Source of the DNA: Candidatus Aegiribacteria sp.
Lineage (GTDB): Bacteria; Fermentibacterota; Fermentibacteria; Fermentibacterales; JCC-6
Assembly (NCBI GenBank): GCA_030638185.1
Contig: DAOWFD010000084.1
Span: 1-15,275 of the forward strand
DNA: 15,275 bases
Direction of reading: 5' to 3'
Shown here: positions 7,196 to 13,492 of the stretch, one piece after another
How the letters are laid out: each line of letters opens with the position of its first letter
Numbering within the stretch: the stretch's first letter is position 1
The notes under the pieces: model-generated
Told to the model about the DNA's origin: nothing
Database searches by the model: none
The model's input: only the letters and a program-made list of their open reading frames with translations
Made by a program: the position numbers and the translations under genes

Positions 7196-7226
7196 AACGG
7201 ACCTTCCCGATGCAGGAGGGTCCGTT
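7196..7226 (-). terminator. Terminator hairpin downstream of rpsT
   Basis: A 12-bp stem (AACGGACCTTCC with GGAGGGTCCGTT, one G-U pair) encloses the 7-base loop CGATGCA. On the minus strand it begins three bases after the rpsT stop and runs into four T. It could also stop glgC transcripts reading the other way, although the plus-strand side lacks a T run. Confidence 0.65.
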
Positions 7227-7229
7227 AAA

Positions 7230-7463
7230 TTACATTAGAGAATGCTTCAGACGGTTAGCCCTGTTCCGGTGAAGAAGATGCTTTCTGGATGCTTTGTCAA
7301 TAAGGCTTTGGGCTTTGCGCAAAGCCTTTTCTCTGTCTTCAGGGGTTTCTGATTCATTAACAGTTCTGATGGCGCTTCTGAGTTCCCGCATTTTACTGCG
7401 GTTCCTATGTGCCTTGACTATATCTGTTCTTCTGCGTTTTAGCGATTGCTTGCTCCTTGCCAA
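7230..7463 (-). CDS. rpsT: 30S ribosomal protein S20 (bS20)
   Basis: This 77-residue, strongly basic protein binds 16S rRNA in the 30S body early in assembly. It starts MARSKQSLKRRRTDIVKAHR and ends in NRANRLKHSLM, with the S20 pattern of long helices (RNRSKMRELRSAIRTVNES and KALRKAQSLIDKASRK). It is slightly shorter than the usual 85-90 residues. The start is TTG at 7463 with AAGGAG seven bases before it; E. coli rpsT also uses TTG, where it is part of S20 autoregulation. Here the TTG lies in the loop of a possible hairpin (7453-7469). It has its own promoter (7529-7557) and terminator (7196-7226), so it is a single-gene unit. Confidence 0.95.
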   Translation of the reverse strand: MARSKQSLKRRRTDIVKAHRNRSKMRELRSAIRTVNESETPEDREKALRKAQSLIDKASRKHLLHRNRANRLKHSLM

Positions 7464-7476
7464 GAGGAGACTCCTT
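7453..7476 (-). promoter_or_regulatory. rpsT translation initiation region with alternative hairpins
   Basis: In the mRNA, CTCCT and AGGAG (7469-7465 with 7457-7453) can form a 5-bp stem with the TTG start in its 7-base loop. The same CTCC can instead face the Shine-Dalgarno AAGGAG (7476-7471). The two pairings compete. This would suit translational autoregulation by S20, known in E. coli; here it is inference. Confidence 0.35.
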
Positions 7477-7484
7477 TCACAAAT

Positions 7485-7512
7485 TTGGTAATACTCGAAT
7501 TCTGTATATACT
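7485..7512 (+). promoter_or_regulatory. Candidate promoter of the M14 carboxypeptidase gene
   Basis: TTGGTA (7485-7490) and TATACT (7507-7512) are separated by 16 bases. The predicted start near 7519 lies within the divergent rpsT promoter region. Confidence 0.42.
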
Positions 7513-7528
7513 CTGTCAGCAGGTAGGA

Positions 7529-7557
7529 ATTCTAAGCCCTGAAGAAACGGAAGTCAA
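7529..7557 (-). promoter_or_regulatory. Sigma70-type promoter of rpsT
   Basis: On the minus strand TTGACT (7557-7552) and TAGAAT (7534-7529), each one base from consensus, are separated by 17 bases. The leader before the TTG start would be about 59 bases. Confidence 0.65.
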
Positions 7558-7577
7558 TCTTTGCAAAGGAGATTATA

Positions 7578-9041
7578 GTGAAGAATGTATCTTTGGCTCT
7601 TACAATTCTTGTAATCGCGCCTGTTGTTTCAGCGCACAGGCTCGTAAGATTGTACGATGTTTCGCAGGGTTCTGTAATGAATATGATAGAAAAGGGATAC
7701 GATGTAACCAATGTTGATATTAGAAACGGATTTGTGGATATCATGCTGCCGGAGGAAGATGTAGACCAGGCTGTCCTTCTTTCCCATAATTACGAAGTCC
7801 TTCCCAGGGAATGGGGAGAACTGCTTACTGAGAATGCCAAAGGAGCTGGTTACTACTACGATCCGGAAGAGAACTGGGCTTTCTGGTGCTTGCTTGCCGA
7901 AGGTTACAGTGATCTGGTGGATACCCCTGTCACAATAGGGCAGTCGTATGAAGGCCGTGACATTTACATGATCGAAATAACCGGTCAGACATCGGGCTAC
8001 AAACCGCCCATCTACTTCTCTTCGCTCATCCATGCCAGGGAACCCGGTGGGAATTCCGTACTCATAGATTTCGCCATGTGGCTTTCCAGCAACTACGATG
8101 GTGGTGATACCCGAGCTGCATATATCCTTGACCATTCAACCGTATACTTTGTTCCCGTTGCCAACCCCGATGGGTACATATACAACATGCCCAACGGTGG
8201 AAATCAAAGAAAGAATATGAATTTCACCCTTGGCGACGGGGTCGATCTCAACCGGAACTGGGGATACAAGTGGGGTTACGATAATTCCGGATCCAGCCCC
8301 TATCCCAACGATCAAACCTACCGCGGTACATCGGCTTTCTCCGAACCCGAAACCCAGGTTCAGAGGGATTTCATTATCGATCTTGAACCTATTGCCGCGA
8401 TGAATTACCATACTTACGGTGGTTATCTGCTTTACCCCTGGGGCTACGAAGATATCCTTTCTCCGGACAGCATCCTGTTTGCAAGCTGGGCGGATGCCAT
8501 GACCGTTGAGAACAACTACACTTACGGTACGGCATGGCAGATTCTTTACAACGTTAACGGGGAACAGAACGACTGGTGCTACAGTGGAGAAAGTGTACCA
8601 AGGATCTACTCCATGACACCGGAGGTTGACGATAACGGTTTCTGGGGTTCTCAGAATGACACTACGGAAATAGTGAGGATATGCAACGAGTGCCGTCCTA
8701 TGAATATTCTATTCTGTTTTGCCGCTCTGGACTACGTTGGAATCAGCGGAGATGGTGAAGTAGGAATTGAACCTCTGCTTTTACTTAATCCTATATACCC
8801 CAATCCTGCTGTATCAAGCGTATCCTTCAGCATCACCTCTTCCGGATCATCAAATGTTGACATAACGATTTATGACACCAGCGGCAGGATTGTTCATTCC
8901 TTTACAACTGGCGAACTTGCGGGAGGAACTGGCAGCTTGATCTGGGCAGTTTCCAGTGAAATACCGGCGGGAGTGTATACCGCCAGAATCTCTGACGCGG
9001 CAGGAAACTGCGACAGCAGGAGATTCACCGTTATGAGGTAA
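7578..9041 (+). CDS. Secreted M14 zinc carboxypeptidase with type-IX-like C-terminal sorting domain
   Basis: This 487-residue exported peptidase removes C-terminal residues from peptides. A signal peptide covers about residues 1-19 (cleavage after VVSA), followed by a propeptide-like region to about 95. The M14 domain has the zinc ligands His152 and Glu155 (IHAREPGG) and His278 (NYHTYGG), the substrate-binding Asn225-Arg226 in DLNRNWG, NPDGY at 196-200, and the likely catalytic Glu349 in MTPEVDDNG. The last 85 residues, from NPIYPNP (404-410) through VDITIYDTSGRIV and AGVYTARISD, match a type A sorting or FlgD-like Ig domain, indicating surface attachment or release by type IX secretion. The start is GTG with AAGGAG six bases upstream. 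The gene heads a run of closely spaced genes. Peptidase assignment is strong; substrate unknown. Confidence 0.93.
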   Translation: MKNVSLALTILVIAPVVSAHRLVRLYDVSQGSVMNMIEKGYDVTNVDIRNGFVDIMLPEEDVDQAVLLSHNYEVLPREWGELLTENAKGAGYYYDPEENWAFWCLLAEGYSDLVDTPVTIGQSYEGRDIYMIEITGQTSGYKPPIYFSSLIHAREPGGNSVLIDFAMWLSSNYDGGDTRAAYILDHSTVYFVPVANPDGYIYNMPNGGNQRKNMNFTLGDGVDLNRNWGYKWGYDNSGSSPYPNDQTYRGTSAFSEPETQVQRDFIIDLEPIAAMNYHTYGGYLLYPWGYEDILSPDSILFASWADAMTVENNYTYGTAWQILYNVNGEQNDWCYSGESVPRIYSMTPEVDDNGFWGSQNDTTEIVRICNECRPMNILFCFAALDYVGISGDGEVGIEPLLLLNPIYPNPAVSSVSFSITSSGSSNVDITIYDTSGRIVHSFTTGELAGGTGSLIWAVSSEIPAGVYTARISDAAGNCDSRRFTVMR

Positions 9042-9047
9042 CCCTGA

Positions 9048-9791
9048 ATGCCTGATATCAAGGAAGATTCAACAAAGGATTTCTACGAAGTACTGGGCGT
9101 TAAGTACAAGGCGACACATGAAGAGATAGAGGATGTCTATCATGAACTCGCGAGGGAACTCCATCCTGATGTTACAGGAGGAAATATTGAGCTTACCGAA
9201 AGGTATATGAATATAAATGAGGCTTACCAGGTGCTTTCAAAACCTGATACGCGGGCGGAGTACGACAGCTCTATAGGTGTTGATCAGCTTCTTGAGGGAG
9301 AGGAGAAGAAGCCTGAGTTCAGGATCAGTAGGGACGACAAGCCTGCCTCGGATATGCGTCGTCTTGATGCAAAGCTCAGGCGTACCATTAAGGAGGCTGA
9401 AAGTCTTTGCAGGAAGGACAACTTCTGGGAAGCCAGCCGAATACTGGAGGTATTCCTCAAGACCCATCCGGATAATCCTCAGCTGAGATCGACGCTCGCC
9501 TCCGCAGCCCTGGGGAGGAAAAGGTATCATGAGGCTGTGAATCACATGAAAGCTACCTGTACGGTCGAGTATCATAATCCGGATAATTTCGTGAAACTGG
9601 GAAAGATTTATATTCAGGCGGGACAGCTGATTCTGGCGGAAAAGGCACTCCGCGAGGCTCTTGGATGGAATGCTAAACATAAGGATGCCCTCAGTATGAT
9701 CAGGGAGATCGAGAAGCTCAAAGATGCTGAGAAGCCACCCATCCTGAGGATGTTCAGAAAAGTAGCAAAAGCTTTCGCGCGTAAGGAGTAA
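9048..9791 (+). CDS. J-domain protein with C-terminal TPR repeats
   Basis: This 247-residue cytoplasmic protein has an N-terminal J domain (about residues 10-76): DFYEVLGV, the HPD motif at 39-41 that stimulates DnaK ATPase, NINEAYQVLSKPDTRAEYDS. It lacks the Gly/Phe region and zinc fingers of DnaJ proper. From about residue 110 there are TPR-like helices: FWEASRILEVFLKTHPDNPQ, then KRYHEAVNHM, then a third with IYIQAGQLILAEKALREALG. It is probably a specialised Hsp70 co-chaperone or adaptor. It starts six bases after the M14 gene and is five bases ahead of the MerR-type gene, so it is almost certainly cotranscribed with both. Confidence 0.88.
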   Translation: MPDIKEDSTKDFYEVLGVKYKATHEEIEDVYHELARELHPDVTGGNIELTERYMNINEAYQVLSKPDTRAEYDSSIGVDQLLEGEEKKPEFRISRDDKPASDMRRLDAKLRRTIKEAESLCRKDNFWEASRILEVFLKTHPDNPQLRSTLASAALGRKRYHEAVNHMKATCTVEYHNPDNFVKLGKIYIQAGQLILAEKALREALGWNAKHKDALSMIREIEKLKDAEKPPILRMFRKVAKAFARKE

Positions 9792-9796
9792 CCGAA

Positions 9797-10186
9797 TTGG
9801 ATTCAGGTAGCGAGAAGCTCTATTATTCCATAAGCGAAGTCTGCAGCCTTACAGGTCTTAAACCCCATGTACTGAGGTACTGGGAGACTGCTTTTCCAAT
9901 GTTAAAACCTTCCAAGAATCAGTCCGGCAACAGGATATACAAGCAGGAAGATATCGGTCTCATAAAGCTGATCAGCAGTCTACTATATCAGGAACGCTAT
10001 ACGATTGACGGAGCCAGGCAGAAGATGGAAGAGATGAATAACCATGACCAGCAAATGGAGCTGGAACTGGAGGCTGCCACGGTATCTGCTGAGAGGATTG
10101 ATTCTATTAAAAAGGAGATAATGGACATAATTGCCATACTGGATAGGGACCCAATGGCAGTTGACAAACAGGACAATAAAGGGTAA
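9797..10186 (+). CDS. MerR family transcriptional regulator
   Basis: This 129-residue protein has an N-terminal MerR winged helix-turn-helix (about residues 8-78): LYYSISEVCSLTGLKPHVLR, YWETAFPMLKPSKNQSGNRI and the YTIDGARQKM end of the domain. The C-terminal half is short and helical (likely a dimerising coiled coil, residues 80-120), with no cysteine-rich effector site. It resembles the stand-alone MerR proteins often found next to tRNA-Pro in some Deltaproteobacteria. The start is TTG with AAGGAG nine bases upstream, overlapping the end of the J-domain gene. The target is unknown. Linkage to a J-domain gene recalls HspR, the MerR-type repressor of dnaK operons, but that parallel is inference. 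Confidence 0.9.
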   Translation: MDSGSEKLYYSISEVCSLTGLKPHVLRYWETAFPMLKPSKNQSGNRIYKQEDIGLIKLISSLLYQERYTIDGARQKMEEMNNHDQQMELELEAATVSAERIDSIKKEIMDIIAILDRDPMAVDKQDNKG

Positions 10187-10202
10187 TTTTGCTCTCTCCG
10201 GT

Positions 10203-10279
10203 CGGGGCGTGGCGCAGTCCGGTAGCGCACTTGAATGGGGTTCAAGTGGTCGCTGGTTCGAATCCAGTCGCCCCGACCA
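10203..10279 (+). tRNA. tRNA-Pro (anticodon GGG)
   Basis: It forms a full cloverleaf: acceptor CGGGGCG with CGCCCCG, D stem GCGC/GCGC, anticodon stem CTTGA/TCAAG with loop ATGGGGT, and a T stem enclosing TTCGAAT. The discriminator is A and CCA is encoded. The C1-G72 pair is typical of bacterial tRNA-Pro. It starts 16 bases after the MerR-type gene and is likely processed from the same transcript. Confidence 0.96.
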
Positions 10280-10319
10280 TTCCTTATTCTCCGAAATACC
10301 GAGTACCTGAAAGGACCGC

Positions 10320-10841
10320 ATGGGCGAAACTCTGCTGAATTGGCTTGCCGGAATTCCTGGTGAAGTTCAGATGATGGTTCTTTCAGCTTTTCCCCTTACC
10401 GAGCTGCGGGGTAGCATCCCCCTGGCATGGACTGTGATGAGCATCGAGTGGGCATGGCCATGGTGGAAGATCTACCTTCTTGCAGTGGCCGGCAACCTCC
10501 TGCCTGTACCGTTCCTGTTGTGGTTCCTTGAACCTATGAGCAGATTTCTTATGAGATGGAAAGTATTCGACAGGTTTTTTAACAGGCTGTTTGAAAAAAC
10601 ACGAAAACGTGTCGGGACGAAAATCGAAAAGTACGAAGCCCTGGGTCTCACACTTTTTGTGGCAATACCTCTGCCTGTAACAGGTGCCTGGACAGGATCG
10701 GCAGCCGCCTTTCTGTTCGGAATTCCGAAGAGGCTGGCATTTCCCGCAATAGCTCTCGGAGTAGCAATAGCGGGTGGACTCGTAACACTTATCATGTCCG
10801 GTACGCTGGCTGGTATCGGCTTTCTTGTCGGGTCTAACTGA
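10320..10841 (+). CDS. COG2426-type small membrane protein (putative small multidrug export family)
   Basis: This 173-residue inner-membrane protein has about four hydrophobic segments (roughly residues 10-32, 48-70, 112-135 and 142-170). It carries the family hallmarks ELRGSIPLAW (about 28-37) and AIPLPVTGAWTGSAAAFLFG (about 115-134), plus NLLPVP. A cytoplasmic basic and helical segment (KVFDRFFNRLFEKTRKRVG) lies between the hydrophobic halves. The family is named putative small multidrug export protein, but function is poorly established. The start is ATG with AAAGGA five bases upstream. The gene sits between two tRNA-Pro genes, 40 bases after the first and 60 before the second. Confidence 0.87.
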   Translation: MGETLLNWLAGIPGEVQMMVLSAFPLTELRGSIPLAWTVMSIEWAWPWWKIYLLAVAGNLLPVPFLLWFLEPMSRFLMRWKVFDRFFNRLFEKTRKRVGTKIEKYEALGLTLFVAIPLPVTGAWTGSAAAFLFGIPKRLAFPAIALGVAIAGGLVTLIMSGTLAGIGFLVGSN

Positions 10842-10901
10842 GGGTTGGATGTTGCATAAGAACGGCATTAATAGTAAATTTGCATGACCGAAAACAGTAG
10901 T

Positions 10902-10979
<78 letters not shown>

Positions 10980-11013
10980 TATCTGAAAACATGACACCAG
11001 ATAGAAGGCTCTT

Positions 11014-11487
11014 ATCCGAACTAGATTAATTTCCGTAATCGGTGGGTCATACGCTGATCCAGAGGAAACTGCCTGGGCGGAGAAACTCGGCGGGTTGCTT
11101 GCTGATCATGGTTTTACCGTCATATGTGGTGGCGGCAAAGGTATCATGGAGGCTGTATGCCGGGGAATCGCCGAAAAGGGTGGCCACAGCATCGGAATAC
11201 TCCGCGGAACCGACCCGCTTGAAGCTAACCGCTGGGTAGAGACTGTGATACTGACCGGAATGGGAACTTCACGAAACAGGATAATCGCCCTGTCGGGAAG
11301 AGTTGTGGCGGCAATCGGAGGGAAGTATGGAACCCTGTCTGAAATTGCCTACGCTCTCCAGGCTGGAAAGCCCGTTTGCGCAATGGGAAAATGGACTGGA
11401 ATCGATGGAGTAGTGCCGGTCAATTCACCGGAGAAAGCGCTGGATTTTATTATTGAGAACTCGGGGGAGATCTATGCTGAGCGTTGA
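11014..11487 (+). CDS. LOG-like Rossmann protein (TIGR00725 type), start not canonical
   Basis: This family resembles lysine decarboxylase-like (LOG) nucleotide-binding proteins, some of which are cytokinin-riboside phosphoribohydrolases. Visible motifs are ISVIGGSYADPEE, TVICGGGKGIMEA, GMGTSRNRIIALS and GGKYGTLSEIAYAL, the last being the usual catalytic or binding loop. The first ATG/GTG/TTG in frame is TTG 11095, but that would remove the conserved first Rossmann strand (VIGGS, 11035-11049). The frame is open back to a TAG at 11002. An ATC at 11014 has AGAAGG five bases upstream and gives 157 residues, normal for the family; ATT 11029 is the alternative. An indel near 11006-11013 could instead join ATG 10991 to this frame. 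Its end overlaps apt by 14 bases, suggesting coupling. Confidence 0.75.
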   Translation: MRTRLISVIGGSYADPEETAWAEKLGGLLADHGFTVICGGGKGIMEAVCRGIAEKGGHSIGILRGTDPLEANRWVETVILTGMGTSRNRIIALSGRVVAAIGGKYGTLSEIAYALQAGKPVCAMGKWTGIDGVVPVNSPEKALDFIIENSGEIYAER

Positions 11488-12013
11488 GGAACTTGGAGAT
11501 CATATCAGGAACATTCCCGACTTTCCGATCGAGGGCGTTATTTTTAAAGATATCACGACACTTCTTACCCATCCCGGAGCATTGAATGATACGGTAAGGC
11601 ATCTTGAAAAAGCATGTGAAGGGTTCGAATACGATGCCATAGCGGCAATAGAATCAAGAGGGTTCATATTCGGTTCGGTCATGGCGGCAAAAAAGGACCT
11701 GCCGCTTGTCCTTATTCGAAAACCCGGGAAACTGCCCGGCTGCACCGTCAGCGAAGAGTATTCCCTGGAGTACGGTACAAATACGGTTGAAATGCATAAA
11801 AATTCACTTCCTGCCGGAAGCAGGGTACTGATCGTTGACGATCTTATAGCGACGGGAGGATCGGCCATGGCTGCTGTATCCCTGCTTCGCCGGGATTCCT
11901 GTATTGTCGCAGGTGCAGCTTTCGTAGTAGACCTTTTGTTCCTGGGAGGGGGAAATAAGCTTCGGAAAAACGGAATTTCGTATGTAAAACTCATTGAAGT
12001 TGATTCAGAGTAG
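11474..12013 (+). CDS. apt: Adenine phosphoribosyltransferase
   Basis: It salvages adenine to AMP using PRPP in the cytoplasm. It has 179 residues with the Apt patterns FPIEGVIFKDITTLLTHPGA, AIESRGFIFG and RKPGKLPG, and the PRPP-binding loop VLIVDDLIATGGSA. The frame is open back to 11453, but GGGGGA five bases ahead of ATG 11474 and the homology fix the start at 11474. It overlaps the upstream LOG-like gene by 14 bases, so both deal with nucleotides or nucleosides in one transcript. No terminator is visible before the next promoter at 12018. Confidence 0.95.
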   Translation: MLSVEELGDHIRNIPDFPIEGVIFKDITTLLTHPGALNDTVRHLEKACEGFEYDAIAAIESRGFIFGSVMAAKKDLPLVLIRKPGKLPGCTVSEEYSLEYGTNTVEMHKNSLPAGSRVLIVDDLIATGGSAMAAVSLLRRDSCIVAGAAFVVDLLFLGGGNKLRKNGISYVKLIEVDSE

Positions 12014-12017
12014 TTAT

Positions 12018-12046
12018 TTGACTAACTGATCTAAATTTCGCATAAT
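12018..12046 (+). promoter_or_regulatory. Sigma70-type promoter of the lipoprotein gene
   Basis: TTGACT (12018-12023) and CATAAT (12041-12046), each one base from consensus, are separated by 17 bases. The leader before ATG 12101 would be about 48 bases, with AAAGGA near 12089-12094. Confidence 0.65.
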
Positions 12047-12100
12047 TGCACGCAACTGCAGTAGAATCACATAACTTTAGTTCAAAAAGAAAGGAAAAAT

Positions 12101-13138
12101 ATGTCAAGGCTGTTTTTTATAGTAGCAATGATCATCGGTCTTGCCTTCTTCGGATGCGGTGAACAAGCTGATGAAGCGGGTAACGGTGATGATGGAGATA
12201 CCGGAGAAGTTGTTGAGGACAGCAACGGTGATGATTCGAGTGAGGCTGTTGACGATGAGGATGATGCGGACGACCAGGGAATAATCGCTGTTTCCGGTTT
12301 CGATTTTGATACCCCGGACATGGCTGTCGGACAGTGGATCGAATATGGCGCAGACGACATGCACGAAACACTCACGATCTCTGTAGTAGGCAGTGAGACA
12401 AACCAGGGAATCGAGTGTTACTGGGTTCAGATCAGCGTTACCGATTTCGTAGGTCAGATACTTATTGATCCTGAAGGTATGGAAAATGCCATGGAGGGTT
12501 ACGAAGAGCAGTTCGGCACCTTCGCAGCCGATCCTGCCGCATACATCCGTGAAAATATGTCCGATGCCGGCGGCATGGCCGATATGTTCGGCAACGAAGA
12601 GAACATGGATATGGCTCTTGAGTTCATCAAGGCCATCAGAATGGTGAAATTCGAACAGCAGGGAATGATAATGGCCATCGACCTGGTCGGCGTACCTGAA
12701 TTCCTCGAGGAAATGATGGACGATCCTGCATTCAGGGAGCAGTTCGAGCAGGGCTTCGCCCAGGGTTTCAACGCCGAGGGCGGACCGGAAGGCCTCAATG
12801 ACATCATGGCCGAGCTTGATAATCTGCAGTTCGGTATGACCGAGACCAGTGTGGATGTTGCCGGTAACAGGGTTCAGGGAATAGAATTCACAATAGTACA
12901 TCCCGAGGGCGAAGCAGAAGCTATTATTTCTTCGGAACTTCCCCTTGTACCACTTGCTTACGCCAGAGTATCCGCCGAAGGTGAAACCCATTTCGTAGAA
13001 GTAAGAGGGTACGGTTTCAGCGGTGCCGAGAACCTTCTTCCCGGCGAACCGGCACAGACCATTCAGGCTATGATGTTCCTTCAGGGAATGCAGTCGCAGA
13101 TGGGCGCCATGGGCGACCAGGGCAGAGGCATGAACTAG
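12101..13138 (+). CDS. Acidic lipoprotein of unknown family
   Basis: This 345-residue predicted lipoprotein has a hydrophobic N-terminus (residues 2-18) and a lipobox-like FFGC with Cys19 as the lipidation site. Residues 21-59 are a low-complexity tether made mostly of Asp, Glu, Gly, Ser and Asn. The mature domain has beta-rich parts (VGQWIEYGADD, HETLTISVVG, AIISSELPLVPLAYARVSAE) around a Met/Glu/Phe-rich helical middle (about 125-235: EENMDMALEFIKAIRM, EEMMDDPAFREQFEQGF). The start ATG follows AAAGGA. It has its own promoter and a strong terminator, so it is a single-gene unit. I do not recognise the family. The fold pattern loosely recalls lipoproteins that bind a hydrophobic or protein partner, but no function is assigned. 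Confidence 0.8.
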   Translation: MSRLFFIVAMIIGLAFFGCGEQADEAGNGDDGDTGEVVEDSNGDDSSEAVDDEDDADDQGIIAVSGFDFDTPDMAVGQWIEYGADDMHETLTISVVGSETNQGIECYWVQISVTDFVGQILIDPEGMENAMEGYEEQFGTFAADPAAYIRENMSDAGGMADMFGNEENMDMALEFIKAIRMVKFEQQGMIMAIDLVGVPEFLEEMMDDPAFREQFEQGFAQGFNAEGGPEGLNDIMAELDNLQFGMTETSVDVAGNRVQGIEFTIVHPEGEAEAIISSELPLVPLAYARVSAEGETHFVEVRGYGFSGAENLLPGEPAQTIQAMMFLQGMQSQMGAMGDQGRGMN

Positions 13139-13158
13139 AAATAAAACATTTTCTTAAG

Positions 13159-13189
13159 ATGCCCGGCCTTTGGAGCCGGGCATTTTTTT
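13159..13189 (+). terminator. Strong rho-independent terminator of the lipoprotein gene
   Basis: A 9-bp stem (ATGCCCGGC with GCCGGGCAT) with loop CTTTGGA is followed directly by a T run to 13189. It lies 20 bases after the lipoprotein stop codon. Confidence 0.92.
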
Positions 13190-13492
13190 GTTCTTGTGCG
13201 CCCGGCAGGGCGCACCCTCTCCCCTTCGATTCTTGAGCGGATGACCGTGACTACCTTTACCTTGAAAGTGTGCTTCCTGTCAACAGTGAAGGTCTCTCTT
13301 CCCTGCTATCTGTATTCAATGCAAGAACACTTGCCAGGAACACATGAAAGTATGTATGTTTTCTTAAGTTATGGGTAATATTTTGGAATCAACCTGAAGT
13401 GTTATCAGTTTGTATCCAGAAATTCACAACATCTTCACAAACAGTAGCAGTATAAGGTTGAATAGTTTCACATTCACAAAAGGAGTACGATT
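13190..13492. other. Gene-free interval before the C25 peptidase gene
   Basis: This 303-base interval holds a perfect 8-bp hairpin at 13196-13215. A stretch of open minus-strand frame across about 13195-13310 has no start codon (residues such as TFTVDRKHTFKVKVVTVIRS). An AT-rich tail with several TTCACA repeats (13421-13477) leads up to the ribosome site. I see no convincing gene and no strong promoter. The best promoter guess is TTCACA/TTGAAT near 13431-13461, which is weak. Confidence 0.5.
13196..13215. repeat. Perfect GC-rich inverted repeat
   Basis: GTGCGCCC and GGGCGCAC pair perfectly around the loop GGCA. There is no T run. It lies seven bases after the terminator of the lipoprotein gene and could be a second stem protecting or ending that transcript. 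Confidence 0.6.

Noticed and set aside
7629..8135. Minus-strand open frame (168 codons) within the M14 gene
   Set aside because: It is a shadow of the carboxypeptidase signal and propeptide region, with no supporting motif.
11453..11476. Upstream extension of apt
   Set aside because: The extra seven residues lie inside the LOG-like gene and lack a ribosome site, while ATG 11474 has GGGGGA at good spacing.
12104..12991. Long minus-strand open frame (295 codons) opposite the lipoprotein gene
   Set aside because: It is the antisense shadow of a gene with signal peptide, promoter, ribosome site and terminator. Its own sequence lacks family features and a ribosome site.
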